Source of the DNA: Oceanospirillum sp964342385
GTDB lineage: Bacteria; Pseudomonadota; Gammaproteobacteria; Pseudomonadales; Halomonadaceae
Assembly: GCA_964342385.1 (NCBI GenBank)
Contig: CAYFGP010000007.1
Coordinates: 1-64,000 of the forward strand
DNA length: 64,000 nt
Reading direction: 5' to 3'
The position numbers and the translations under genes are program-made. Each line of letters starts with the position of its first letter. Positions within the stretch are counted from its first letter, which is position 1. Under the pieces are notes generated by a model. It was not told the origin of the DNA, searched no databases, and worked only from the letters and a program-made list of their open reading frames with translations. This document shows, piece after piece, positions 7,550 to 16,464 of this stretch.

Positions 7550-10435
7550 ATGCGTTTTGGCAGAATATTGCTGATTAGTTTATTGGTGATTGTTTCTCTA
7601 CCTTTTGTGCTCTGGTTTAGCCGTGATCTTTGGTTATTACCTACCGCTCAACGGTTGCTCTCATATGTTCAGGTAGAGCAAAACCTAGCTGGACAGGGCA
7701 TCCCTCATATCCATCTGCATGAGCTGAAGCTCAATTCTCCTACGCATATCCGCAAGTTCACAGTGAGTATTACTGGTGTTGGTGATATCTCATTGGATTC
7801 TGTGCGTTACCAACCTAAAGCTCAGGCTGTACTGATTCAGAGTCTTGATCTGAAAGGTGACTTTTTAGCACTGGCGGCGAGTCAGGCTCAAGATGATAGT
7901 GATAACTCTGAGTCGGTTGACCCTTTCTTACAGCTCAAGCGGCTACAGCGCAGTTTAGAACAGTTAGACAAACCGCTGTTAGATTTAAGAGGGCAGCTAA
8001 ATCACTGGTCCCAACAGTTAGGTATCACTCTGCTTACTGTTGAGCAGATCCAAATTACCGACAATAGCCAACCCCAATTGCCACTGATTTTTAATGCAAC
8101 GTTCAAGCAGGTTGGGACAGAGATTGATAAACAGTCATCTGTTGAGCAAAAAAGTGGATATAAACAGGGTTGGGCGCTGGAAAGTGAGTTTAATCAGCCT
8201 GTTCAGGCGCAGCTGAATGTTGCTCTGGAGAAGAAGCTCGCTGTTGATTTGCAGATAACACCAGATGATCTTCCAAAATCATTATTAGTTTTACTTTCAG
8301 ATTGGCTCGAGACATCGCCGGTCCAGAACTATCCGATAAATCAGGTTTTAGCGCAGCAGGGTTTTTGGCAACAAACAGCGCTAAGCTGGAAGGCTGAGTT
8401 GGATTGGGCCAGGCAAGATACTGAGCTGGACAAAGAGGTTCCTTTATTCGCAGGGGGGGTTGGTCTGGCTCTACCTAAGATTTGGTTGCCATTAAAAGAG
8501 AACTGTCAGATTGTCATGTCGCCTATTAAGGCTGTTGATAGCAACGATATTCAGGTTAAACCTGAGACTCTTCATCTTGCTTATCAGTTGTCCCACTCTC
8601 AGTCTGATCAGTCGAACTTACTGCTTACCCCTGAACTGCCTAAGATAAAGTACCGGGGTGATTGTCTTAATACTTGGCTGAAAGCAGAAGAGAAAGTGTT
8701 TGCTAACCGTCAGGGTGGTGTGGAGTTAATGATCACTCACTGGTTGTTGGATCTTAATGCTGGGTCTGTAAGTACTGACTCTTTGGCTGTGGAGGCTAAT
8801 TTTTCACCGCTGGTGTGTAAAAATAAGGTTTCAAAAGGTGCTCATGTAAAAGAGAGCCAAGGCACTGGTGGCGTTCAAAGCTGTCAGAGACAGCCTATAA
8901 AACCCAATCAACTGATAGCTAACCTTAAGCAATTAAGTTGGCAGCATAAAAGCAGCGCTGCTCAAGCGGGTATCAATATGACGCTTAAGGGAGATTATCA
9001 TCATCCTAAATCAGCGCCGGAATCAGGCTTACCCGAACAAAGCTTATCATTGGATCTGGTGTTGTCGGGGCAAGTAAAGCTGAGCCCGCAAGCCATTCGC
9101 TTCCATGGTTGGGGAGAAAAGGCGCTAGGTTTGAAGCTGGCTCAGTTGATATTGCCGGGTGATAGAGAAGTATCAGACAGTGAGTTATATCTTAAACCCA
9201 AGGCAACGTTTAATCTTTCCACAGGAAGCTGGCAGTTTAAAGGGCCTTGGAGCTGGCAAGGAACAGTACAGGACCCGCTGTTAAAGCAAGCTGAGGCATT
9301 GGCATTTAACGGTCAGCTTGCAGCGGATACTAAAAAGCAGTCCGTAACGGTGAATAGCCAGCTGGATTGGTTACCTGTGACATTGGCATTGAACCATCGT
9401 CTGTCAGGATCGGCTTCAGCTGGCGTTCAGGTTCAGGGTTTACAATCTTCGAACCTGGACTTTTCATTGAATAGTCGTGAGCCTTTTTCTCTGCTTGGGG
9501 TTGCCAATAAGCTTGTATTGCCAAAAGAGCTGGAGCTTAAAGAGGGTGAGATTTCGTTTGGCTTCAAAGGCTCAGACGAGGGTGATGGGAAAGGGCAAGG
9601 TAAGAAGGGGCAAGGTAAAAATAACCGCAAAGCAAAAGGGCAGAGAGGGCCATTTGATAACTTAGTGATACAGGGCCAAGTGGATATTCAGCAGCTGGCC
9701 GCTGCGTATCAAGGTTTTCAGCTGAGAGATCTTTCTGTACCTTTGCCGATAGCTGCTGACCTTGGACCGGAAGGGATAAGGGCTAAGTTACAGTCAACCA
9801 GAGTTAATATCCCTTATGCTTTCACTGGTGTCGAGTTGACCGATATTCAGTTTGGTCTATCCGGTGGTTTTGGCTTTGAGGGGGCTTATGGTGAGGTTTC
9901 TCAGCTAACGGGTAATCTGTTTGACGGCAGCTTGGCGCTGGATCAATTGAATTACCCTCTGATAGGACAAACCAGTCAGCTTGTTCTGAATAGCCTGGAT
10001 CTGCAACAGTTGGTCGATTTGGATGAGTCTCAGCAGATCTCTATTACGGGCCGGGTATCGGGACAAATGCCGCTGATATTTTTTGATAACAGTGTTGAGG
10101 TGCAGAAAGGCCGGGTGTATGCCGATGTGCCGGGAGAGATTAATCTCAGTCAGAATCAGGCCTGGCAAGCCATGTTATTGCAAAATGAAGCCTTATCGGC
10201 CAGTTTAAGGCACCTGAATCATCTGCATTACTCTTTAATGGAAGGTGAACTGGATATGACCCGACAGGGTCAATTAAGTATGAAGATAAAGGTTCAGGGA
10301 GAGAATCGGGCAGAACGTCAGCCGGTAAATCTGAACTTTACTAGCGAACAGAATATTTTTACGCTGCTAAAAGCGTTAAGGTTAAGCGAACAGATCAGCC
10401 GTACGCTGGATCAGTCGATACAAAGGAAATATTAA
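7550..10435 (+). CDS. ydbH: YdbH-like intermembrane phospholipid transport protein
   Basis: A 961-residue AsmA-related protein with one N-terminal membrane helix (about residues 5-24) and a long periplasmic beta-rich body. In E. coli YdbH spans the periplasm and moves phospholipid between the membranes together with TamB and YhdP; the lipoprotein YnbE docks at its end. The C-terminal part (about 700-950) carries the family's DUF748/YdbH-like region. An odd Lys/Gly/Gln-rich stretch (encoded at 9588-9650) forms a charged loop. I prefer the ATG at 7550, after AAGGAAG, to the TTG at 7526. The ynbE start follows the stop by one base, so the genes are translationally linked. Confidence 0.88.
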   Translation: MRFGRILLISLLVIVSLPFVLWFSRDLWLLPTAQRLLSYVQVEQNLAGQGIPHIHLHELKLNSPTHIRKFTVSITGVGDISLDSVRYQPKAQAVLIQSLDLKGDFLALAASQAQDDSDNSESVDPFLQLKRLQRSLEQLDKPLLDLRGQLNHWSQQLGITLLTVEQIQITDNSQPQLPLIFNATFKQVGTEIDKQSSVEQKSGYKQGWALESEFNQPVQAQLNVALEKKLAVDLQITPDDLPKSLLVLLSDWLETSPVQNYPINQVLAQQGFWQQTALSWKAELDWARQDTELDKEVPLFAGGVGLALPKIWLPLKENCQIVMSPIKAVDSNDIQVKPETLHLAYQLSHSQSDQSNLLLTPELPKIKYRGDCLNTWLKAEEKVFANRQGGVELMITHWLLDLNAGSVSTDSLAVEANFSPLVCKNKVSKGAHVKESQGTGGVQSCQRQPIKPNQLIANLKQLSWQHKSSAAQAGINMTLKGDYHHPKSAPESGLPEQSLSLDLVLSGQVKLSPQAIRFHGWGEKALGLKLAQLILPGDREVSDSELYLKPKATFNLSTGSWQFKGPWSWQGTVQDPLLKQAEALAFNGQLAADTKKQSVTVNSQLDWLPVTLALNHRLSGSASAGVQVQGLQSSNLDFSLNSREPFSLLGVANKLVLPKELELKEGEISFGFKGSDEGDGKGQGKKGQGKNNRKAKGQRGPFDNLVIQGQVDIQQLAAAYQGFQLRDLSVPLPIAADLGPEGIRAKLQSTRVNIPYAFTGVELTDIQFGLSGGFGFEGAYGEVSQLTGNLFDGSLALDQLNYPLIGQTSQLVLNSLDLQQLVDLDESQQISITGRVSGQMPLIFFDNSVEVQKGRVYADVPGEINLSQNQAWQAMLLQNEALSASLRHLNHLHYSLMEGELDMTRQGQLSMKIKVQGENRAERQPVNLNFTSEQNIFTLLKALRLSEQISRTLDQSIQRKY

Positions 10436-10436
10436 T

Positions 10437-10619
10437 ATGCACAGATTACTTATCGGCATACTGGCCCTGGGCTGGTTAACAGCTTGTACGCCAAAAATTG
10501 AAGTGGCGGCTAAAGAGCCGATCACCATTAACCTGAATGTCAAAATTGACCATGAAATTCGGGTTAAAGTAGATAAAGAACTGGATGATCTGTTCAGTGA
10601 AGACAGTGATCTGTTTTAA
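10437..10619 (+). CDS. ynbE: YnbE family lipoprotein
   Basis: A 60-residue lipoprotein. The N terminus is a lipoprotein signal ending in the lipobox LTAC (Cys at residue 17). The mature part of about 44 residues contains the YnbE pattern of a short beta strand (PITINLNVKIDHEIRVKVD). In E. coli YnbE is an outer-membrane lipoprotein whose strand continues the YdbH groove. Here it is sandwiched between ydbH (one base apart) and ydbL (11 bp), as in enterics, which makes the assignment firm despite its size. Confidence 0.93.
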   Translation: MHRLLIGILALGWLTACTPKIEVAAKEPITINLNVKIDHEIRVKVDKELDDLFSEDSDLF

Positions 10620-10630
10620 GGAGCAAAAAG

Positions 10631-10957
10631 ATGAAATTAGTTAAACAGTTCACCCAAGCATTATTTATCACTTTAGCTCTGGCTCAGGGAGCCTGGGCGC
10701 TGTCTTTAGGTGAGGCCAAAGCCAGTGGCTGGGTTGGTGAGCGTTATACCGGTTACCTCGGTATCGTCAGTAATCAGGCTAAGGTCAGCGGTCTGGTTAA
10801 GAACGTGAACAACAAGCGCAAGCTGAAGTACAACAAATTGGCCATCGATAACGGTATTCCTCTGGAAGAGGTGGAAAAGCTGGCGGGTAAAAAGGTGATC
10901 AGCAAAACCAAACCCGGTCACTATGTTGACCAGGGCAATGGCTGGGTGAAGAAATAG
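10631..10957 (+). CDS. ydbL: YdbL family (DUF1318) periplasmic protein
   Basis: A 108-residue exported protein with a signal peptide of about 23 residues (hydrophobic FITLALAQGAWA, cut near ALS). The mature protein has the DUF1318 features: LGEAKASGWVGERYTGYLG, then NKRKLKYNKLAIDNGIPLEEVEKLAGKK. In E. coli YdbL is thought to control assembly of YnbE multimers on YdbH. It is the last gene of ydbH-ynbE-ydbL and is followed by a terminator at 11039-11080. AAGGAGC before the ATG is a good ribosome site. Confidence 0.93.
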   Translation: MKLVKQFTQALFITLALAQGAWALSLGEAKASGWVGERYTGYLGIVSNQAKVSGLVKNVNNKRKLKYNKLAIDNGIPLEEVEKLAGKKVISKTKPGHYVDQGNGWVKK

Positions 10958-11038
10958 CATTCAGCCCGACCCACCCGGTCAGTCTACTCAATCCTGTAGA
11001 ATGGAATGAGAAAGACGGTAAGAGACATCGATAAAAAA

Positions 11039-11080
11039 TGAAGGCCAGGATGCTTAACGGCAATAACCTGGCCTTTCTTT
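11039..11080 (+). terminator. Rho-independent terminator after ydbL
   Basis: AAGGCCAGG pairs with CCTGGCCTT across a loop of about 17 bases and is followed by TCTTT. It separates ydbL from the convergent DUF4870-like gene. Confidence 0.8.
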
Positions 11081-11099
11081 ATTCTGCCTTTAGAGCAGG

Positions 11100-11543
11100 C
11101 TAAACACTATTGCCTTGATAAAGATTGCGCCAGCCTTTTGCGATTCGATAGCAGTACCACATTAAAGCCCAGATCAGTACAAAATAACCGATCACAACCT
11201 CCAGTAATAAAACGCCGACCAATACCCAGAACAGCGTATTTAGTGTGGTGCGCAGTTGCCAGCGATAGTGCGCCCTTAACCAGGTCTGCTTTATCTCACC
11301 CTTTTTAACCAGGCCTACTAAAAATGCTGGAATTAGACTGATACCAGTGAAGAGTGCGCAAGCCTGCAGCAGATAAATAATATGGGCAGTTCGTATACCT
11401 GAGGCCAGATTTAATGCCTGATCTGAGTGTTGAGAGTCAGGAATATGATGACTTACAGGTAAGCTTGAATCCAGATGCTCCAGCGGAAGATATTGATCTG
11501 GCGGAGTGGTGCTAAAGCTGGCGGATGGGGTCATAGTATTCAC
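11100..11543 (-). CDS. DUF4870-like small membrane protein
   Basis: A 147-residue protein with a polar Ser/Pro/His-rich N terminus (about 1-50) and then two or three hydrophobic segments: near 52-72 (AHIIYLLQACALFTGISLIP), and a long one near 103-130 (LFWVLVGVLLLEVVIGYFVLIWALMWY). The arrangement, with VKKGEIKQTWLRAHYRWQLRTTLNT between segments and IAKGWRNL at the end, resembles DUF4870 proteins of unknown function. The frame opens with GTG at 11543; an ATG at 11534 is an alternative and neither has a clear ribosome site. It is convergent with ydbL. No function can be assigned. Confidence 0.7.
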   Translation of the reverse strand: MNTMTPSASFSTTPPDQYLPLEHLDSSLPVSHHIPDSQHSDQALNLASGIRTAHIIYLLQACALFTGISLIPAFLVGLVKKGEIKQTWLRAHYRWQLRTTLNTLFWVLVGVLLLEVVIGYFVLIWALMWYCYRIAKGWRNLYQGNSV

Positions 11544-11906
11544 TATATCGGGCTGAAAAGGATATTAAGACATCAAATGCTGGTTTTTAGAGTAATAGAT
11601 CTATCGGCTTTTTCTGTAGTAAAAATGTTACCGAGCAGCGTGCTGTACAAGCTACTTTGGGATATCTGAATGATCTCAGATTGGGGGGGGCACGTGTTTT
11701 TAAGCTATCTCATTGATTTGTATAAGGTGAGATCCAGAGCAATCTGTGTACGAGCAGTTATTTATGACGCTATCAAGCTGTAACAGCCGGTAATAGGTTT
11801 TTAAAAGGCATTTTTTTATAGTGGTTTTGATGTATTCGACAGCCCCTGTCTGGCATGGGAGGGGATATGAATGATTCACTTTTTAAATCCCTAACCTATT
11901 CGACGG
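11544..11906. other. Intergenic region, divergent promoters
   Basis: A stretch of 363 bp between two divergently read membrane-protein genes. It contains a run of eight G at about 11684-11691 and an AT-rich part near 11800-11820. No gene, RNA or convincing repeat was seen. Promoters for both neighbours presumably lie here. Confidence 0.5.
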
Positions 11907-11915
11907 TTGAACAAG

Positions 11916-13244
11916 ATGGCGCAACAGGAACATGATCAGGGTATTTCTACCGAAGTGATTAGCTCGGTGGAGGATGCACAGAAGCTACTTAAATATATTG
12001 CTAAAGATGGCGGCCATCAGTTGGATCCCGAGGTCACCCGTCAGTTGGTGTTGGCTAAATATAAAATTGCCCAGGGACAGTGGGATGCAGAAACGGAAGC
12101 GAGTTTCTGGATACATTATGATGCTCTGGTTTCCCATATCTACCCAGTTACTCTAGAAAGTATTCGCTCAATCAGGCCTGAAGAGGTGGATAAGAAAATC
12201 CGCACGCGAGCTGATAAAGCTGTGCGCTGGTGCCGTATTTCGACGATTTCTGCCTTGGTCATCCTGCTATTGGTGCAGTTTTACTGGCTGCTGGGTTACA
12301 ACCTGCATAGCAATTTGAATAATCTATTTGATCAAAGAGAGAAGATAGGACAAGAGTTAAAAGCTGCAGCTGAGCAAGACGGCGCAGAGATTAAGTCGCT
12401 GACGGCTATTCAGGAGAGCATGTCTGACAACAGTTTGCAAAAACAGCATGCAATTATCAATCAGCAGTTAGATTCTAATCTTAAGCTTTTGATTTTATGG
12501 AATAAAATATGGTCTCTGGGTTATAGCTTTGACGATAACCTGCCGTTTTATCTGCGCAATGAATATGAGATGGGGAAAAAGCAGCTAGAGGCTAAGCTGA
12601 ATAAGCAGTTTGATAGCGAGACGGAGCAGCAGCTGCAGCAGTTAGAGCTGGGGCAAGTGCTTTATAAGGCCCGAATCAACTTATTTAGTAACACCTTGGC
12701 AGCAGAGTTTGCCATCGAGCTGATTCAAAGTTTTATTTTGCCTCTGTTATACGGCCTATTAGGTGCCTTTATCTTTGTGCTACGCATGCTACTGAGAGAT
12801 ATTCGGGATCTTACTTATACTCCTGACTCAGATACCCGCTATCGGCTTCGCTTAACCCTGGGCTCTCTGGGAGGGATGATTATTGGCTGGTTTATGCAGC
12901 CTCAGGATCTGGATTCTCTGAGTGTCTTATCTCCCATGGCATTGGCCTTTTTGATGGGTTACAACGTGGATGTCTTTTTCTCCGTAATGGACCGCTTTAT
13001 CGACAATATTAAACAGTGGATTGATAAGCCTCAGGATGTCGGTGTAGCACATAATACTCATAGCCAAGGTGGTCATGGTGCCGGAGCGCTTGCGGTTGTT
13101 CAGGGCTCGATGGTCCATAATCCTGTCAACCAGGGACAAGCTATCTTGGCGACTCAATCTGGCATAGCACAAGAGCCTGTTATCGCTCAGCCGGTCGTAC
13201 CAGAGGGGCAGACTCAGCCGGGTAAGGATAAAGTGAAGGCTTGA
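11916..13244 (+). CDS. Membrane protein of unknown function with coiled coil
   Basis: I do not recognise this 442-residue protein. It has an N-terminal soluble part of about 105 residues, one membrane helix (about 110-132, LVILLLVQFYWLLG), an extended helical, probably periplasmic part (about 140-265) rich in Glu/Gln/Lys that includes an amphipathic stretch around FDSETEQQLQQLELGQ, and three closely spaced membrane segments (about 270-295, 312-328, 335-355). The C-terminal 70 residues are His/Gly/Gln/Val-rich and look disordered. The start is uncertain: ATG 11916 or TTG 11907. It ends at a strong bidirectional terminator and has no obvious functional partner nearby. Confidence 0.75.
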   Translation: MAQQEHDQGISTEVISSVEDAQKLLKYIAKDGGHQLDPEVTRQLVLAKYKIAQGQWDAETEASFWIHYDALVSHIYPVTLESIRSIRPEEVDKKIRTRADKAVRWCRISTISALVILLLVQFYWLLGYNLHSNLNNLFDQREKIGQELKAAAEQDGAEIKSLTAIQESMSDNSLQKQHAIINQQLDSNLKLLILWNKIWSLGYSFDDNLPFYLRNEYEMGKKQLEAKLNKQFDSETEQQLQQLELGQVLYKARINLFSNTLAAEFAIELIQSFILPLLYGLLGAFIFVLRMLLRDIRDLTYTPDSDTRYRLRLTLGSLGGMIIGWFMQPQDLDSLSVLSPMALAFLMGYNVDVFFSVMDRFIDNIKQWIDKPQDVGVAHNTHSQGGHGAGALAVVQGSMVHNPVNQGQAILATQSGIAQEPVIAQPVVPEGQTQPGKDKVKA

Positions 13245-13263
13245 TGGGACAGAATTAAAAGCG

Positions 13264-13299
13264 AAGGCCCTTCATCTGCAAGAACAGGTGAAGGGCCTT
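13264..13299. terminator. Bidirectional terminator
   Basis: A stem of about 15 bp (AAGGCCCTTCATCTG with CAGGTGAAGGGCCTT, one T-G pair) with a 6-base loop, lying between two convergent genes. Flanking A- and T-rich bases suit termination from both sides. Confidence 0.8.
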
Positions 13300-13339
13300 A
13301 TATTAAGAAATACAGCGATAGAAAAACAACAGTATCCGT

Positions 13340-13930
13340 TTAGTCTGCCGACAGTCCCAGGCAGCTCACCCCTTCATTTTGCGCCATCAAGCGCAACTCC
13401 TTCAGTGCTGCTTTATTAGGATGTTTTAGCTTCTGCAAGAGATCTAAAGCTTCATCCTGAAACTCGCGATCAAACTGCATCAATTCATGGTCATTCAACG
13501 CTTTACGGCGTAGCTTGTCATCTTCCGGCAGTGCTTCTGTCGCTTCAATAAAGCTGATAATGGTTTGGCGCATCAAGCGGCTGATACGGGTCACTTCTTC
13601 CGGTTGAGTGCCCATGGCCAGTTCCATCGTAGTATGCACGGCCATGGCTGCATCAATCGCAGGATATACGCCGTACATATCAAAGTCAGCAGCATCTGGA
13701 ATTTGCTCGGCAATTTTTTCCAGCTGCACTTCAAAATTAATTTTGCTGTCTTTACTGCTTAGGGTTTCCCAGATCAACATCAAGCTGTTTTTCAGCTGTT
13801 GGCTATCACCACTATCTGTTGCCTGACAGAACAGTGCGTAGTTAGGCAGCATACGCTCGGCCATCGCAGCGGCATAGGCGGTTTGTTGCCAGGGTTTTAA
13901 TGTTTTCAGCTGCTGAAAAAAATTACTCAT
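13340..13930 (-). CDS. yjaG: YjaG family protein (DUF416)
   Basis: A 196-residue all-helical cytosolic protein of the DUF416/YjaG family. Family marks are LKPWQQTAYAAAMAERMLPNYALF at the N terminus and the acidic segment IPDAADFDMYGVYPAIDAAMAV in the middle. The function is unknown in all members. It is read in the same direction as the yibQ-like gene, which ends 16 bp upstream of its start, and so is the last gene of the gpmI-envC-ctpA-yibQ-yjaG run. Confidence 0.9.
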   Translation of the reverse strand: MSNFFQQLKTLKPWQQTAYAAAMAERMLPNYALFCQATDSGDSQQLKNSLMLIWETLSSKDSKINFEVQLEKIAEQIPDAADFDMYGVYPAIDAAMAVHTTMELAMGTQPEEVTRISRLMRQTIISFIEATEALPEDDKLRRKALNDHELMQFDREFQDEALDLLQKLKHPNKAALKELRLMAQNEGVSCLGLSAD

Positions 13931-13945
13931 ACACTCGTTATCTGC

Positions 13946-15091
13946 TTAATGCTCTTTTACGGGAACCATCCAGTTTTGCACTGGTGGCAGACCCATGACT
14001 TTAGGCTCTTTCACCTGTTGAAAGATAAAAGGTTTCTGTTCGGGACGATAGTCGTCGTTTTTGGCCAGAGTGGTGGCCTTGTTAGCTGCTTTGGCACGAG
14101 AACCACCAATGGTGACAATGGAGTCTTCATCCGAAGCTTTCAGAGTGACAATGCGCTCATCTTTCATTGGTGCTGCTGAGCGATTTTCGTAGTCTGCAGC
14201 CGCTTTATCTGTCTGCTGACCTGCTGCATTCTGATTCAGTTTTGGTGCCGCCGATAGCAGTGATTGACTTGATGTTTCCATCGCCGGTACAGGCGTTTGT
14301 TCCGCCATCATTTGAACCGGAGCGCCATCGGAATACGATTGGCCTTCAGCAATCAGCTGGTTGGGTACAGAGATCAGTTTAATACCATGCTTTTCCAGCT
14401 CAGGTAGACGCTTTTCCAGTACATTCATGGTAACGGTGTAAGGGTGAGCGATGGCATTCATATTGCCGTAGTGCTTTGCTTTACGCACCATGGTGTCAAA
14501 GGCTTTATTTACTGCTTCTTCGGTACGGATATGATCCAGGAAAATATCACGGCTAATAGCAGGAATGCCGGCCTTACGAGCTTCTTTTTCTGCTACTGAT
14601 TTAGCGGTTGTGCGGCTATCAACAAAGAACAGTTTACGCTTGAAGACTTCTTCCATCACCCATTGCATACGGGTGGTGTCCTGAGTCAGTTTACTGCCCA
14701 TATGGTTATTCACACCCTGGACATAGGGTACAGAATCCAGAGCCTTTCGGAAGACTTTCATAAAGTGCGCCTTATCCATCTGTGTGGTTAAGGTGCCGGG
14801 CCCCGGTGCTTTATCCAATACATTGGTCATCGGGGTGTGTAACATGATCGTTTTGCCCTTTTTATAAGACAAATCAGCCAGATGTTTGCTATAGGGCGTA
14901 TGGGGTAAGATTGCCATGGTGACATCGCCGGGCAGATTCACTGCACGTTCGCCATTGGCTTTGCTATAACCCAGGTCATCGATGATCAAAGTGATCACAG
15001 GTGACTTTTTATCCGCCAGCGCTGGTTGCATAAAACCTGTGCTGACAAAACCCAGTACCAGTAAAAAAAGGCGTAGCCGTTGTGTTTTCAT
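13946..15091 (-). CDS. Divergent polysaccharide deacetylase family protein (YibQ-like)
   Basis: A 381-residue exported protein with a signal peptide of about 26 residues (cut after ALA). Residues 30-250 are a NodB-like TIM-barrel of the divergent polysaccharide deacetylase family (DUF610, E. coli YibQ), starting with VITLIIDDLGYSK, where the DD pair is the usual metal site, and including VNNHMGSKL and FVDSRTTAKSVA. The last 130 residues are low-complexity, Ala/Thr/Gln-rich and not part of the fold. It lies 7 bp after ctpA and behind envC, as in many gammaproteobacteria, which suggests a role in peptidoglycan or envelope remodelling. Whether it has deacetylase activity is unknown. Confidence 0.9.
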   Translation of the reverse strand: MKTQRLRLFLLVLGFVSTGFMQPALADKKSPVITLIIDDLGYSKANGERAVNLPGDVTMAILPHTPYSKHLADLSYKKGKTIMLHTPMTNVLDKAPGPGTLTTQMDKAHFMKVFRKALDSVPYVQGVNNHMGSKLTQDTTRMQWVMEEVFKRKLFFVDSRTTAKSVAEKEARKAGIPAISRDIFLDHIRTEEAVNKAFDTMVRKAKHYGNMNAIAHPYTVTMNVLEKRLPELEKHGIKLISVPNQLIAEGQSYSDGAPVQMMAEQTPVPAMETSSQSLLSAAPKLNQNAAGQQTDKAAADYENRSAAPMKDERIVTLKASDEDSIVTIGGSRAKAANKATTLAKNDDYRPEQKPFIFQQVKEPKVMGLPPVQNWMVPVKEH

Positions 15092-15098
15092 GGCTGTA

Positions 15099-16394
15099 TC
15101 AATCGTTATCCGGTTGCAGAATATGAATGCCTTTAAGCAGGCTTAGCGCTTCAAACAGTTGATAGTCCTGTTTGGCCAGGTCGCTGTTGCTGGCTTTTTT
15201 CTTGCTTTCTTTCTTGTCCTGACCGTTTTCCAGGTGCCCTTCAAGATCGGCCTCTTTAATTTGAAGCTTATCTTCCAGTGGGGTCAGGCGGGCGGGTTTG
15301 ACTTCAATATCAGGCGATACGCCCTGAGCTTGAATCGAACGGCCCGAAGGGGTGTAGTATAGCGCAGTGGTTAGCTTAAGTGCGCGATCACTGGCGAGAG
15401 GCAGAACCGTTTGTACGGAACCCTTACCAAAGCTTTGCGTGCCCATAATGACTGCGCGTTTATGATCCTGCAGCGCGCCGGAAACAATCTCAGAAGCGGA
15501 TGCGGTACCTTCATTGATCAGAATAACCACGGGTACACCCTGGCTAGGATTGCTGTCAGTTGCGGTAAATTTCAGTTCAGAGTTACTTAGACGGCCTTCG
15601 GTGTAGACGATCAAGCCTTCCGTAATAAAGGCATCAACTACCTCTACAGCGGCTTGTAATACACCGCCAGGGTTATTACGCAGATCCAGTACTAAACCGT
15701 GCAGCTCACCTTCCGATTGCTCATAGAGCGCAGCCAGACTCTTCTCAACTTCTTCCCCGGTATGTAGCTGGAACTGGGTGATACGGATATAACCGTAGTT
15801 TTCTTCCAGTAACTTATGCTTCACGCTGGTGACTCGAATCAGATCACGGGTCAGTGTGACTTCGAAAGGACCATCAACACCATCGCGAACGATTGTCAGG
15901 CGGATTTGAGTCTTAGGTTTGCCGCGCATCAGCTCGATGGCCTTGTTTAGCGACAGACCTTTAACCGGAGTGTCATCCAGTTTGATAATCAGGTCATGGG
16001 GTTTAATACCCGCGCGGGCTGCTGGGGTATCATCAATGGGAGTGATCACCTTAATAAAGCCGTTTTCGGTGCCGACTTCCAGGCCTAAGCCGCCAAACTC
16101 GCCCTGAGTGCTTTCCTGTAACTCGGAGAATTCCTCCGGCCCCAAGTAAGCGGAGTGTGGGTCCAGACCTGACAGCATGCCGCGAATGGCATTCTGCAGC
16201 AGAGTCTTGTCATCCACATCGTGTACATAGGCACGCTTGATACGTTCAAACACCTCACCAAAAGATTTCAGTTCTTCCAGAGGCAGGTCTTTTGGCGTTT
16301 CATTGGCCAGTAACGGAGAGGATAAGCTCAAACCCAATATGGCAGGGGCGATCAGCCGAGCCATGCGGGTTAAGGGCTTGTGGGTTGAACTCAT
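15099..16394 (-). CDS. ctpA: S41 family C-terminal processing peptidase (CtpA)
   Basis: A 431-residue periplasmic serine protease. It has a signal peptide (about 1-30), a PDZ domain around residues 90-170 (LGLEVGTENGFIKVITPIDD, PAARAGIKPHDLIIKLDD) and an S41 catalytic domain with the Ser in GTASASEIVSGAL and the general-base Lys in GTQSFGKGSVQ. The C-terminal 60 residues are charged. Carboxy-terminal proteases of this type trim cell-wall hydrolases in Pseudomonas. Its place between envC, an activator of amidases, and the yibQ-like gene fits a role in cell-wall control. GGAGAA stands before the ATG. Confidence 0.95.
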   Translation of the reverse strand: MSSTHKPLTRMARLIAPAILGLSLSSPLLANETPKDLPLEELKSFGEVFERIKRAYVHDVDDKTLLQNAIRGMLSGLDPHSAYLGPEEFSELQESTQGEFGGLGLEVGTENGFIKVITPIDDTPAARAGIKPHDLIIKLDDTPVKGLSLNKAIELMRGKPKTQIRLTIVRDGVDGPFEVTLTRDLIRVTSVKHKLLEENYGYIRITQFQLHTGEEVEKSLAALYEQSEGELHGLVLDLRNNPGGVLQAAVEVVDAFITEGLIVYTEGRLSNSELKFTATDSNPSQGVPVVILINEGTASASEIVSGALQDHKRAVIMGTQSFGKGSVQTVLPLASDRALKLTTALYYTPSGRSIQAQGVSPDIEVKPARLTPLEDKLQIKEADLEGHLENGQDKKESKKKASNSDLAKQDYQLFEALSLLKGIHILQPDND

Positions 16395-16464
16395 CTTGTT
16401 CTCCTTTATCGTCCTAAGCTCAGAAATTATTCAGAGCACAGAGATCATCCAAAACAGGGCCAGT

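Noticed and set aside
11684..11691. Run of eight G as a phase-variable promoter
   Set aside because: It lies more than 200 bp from both neighbouring starts and outside any coding frame; no promoter elements flank it.
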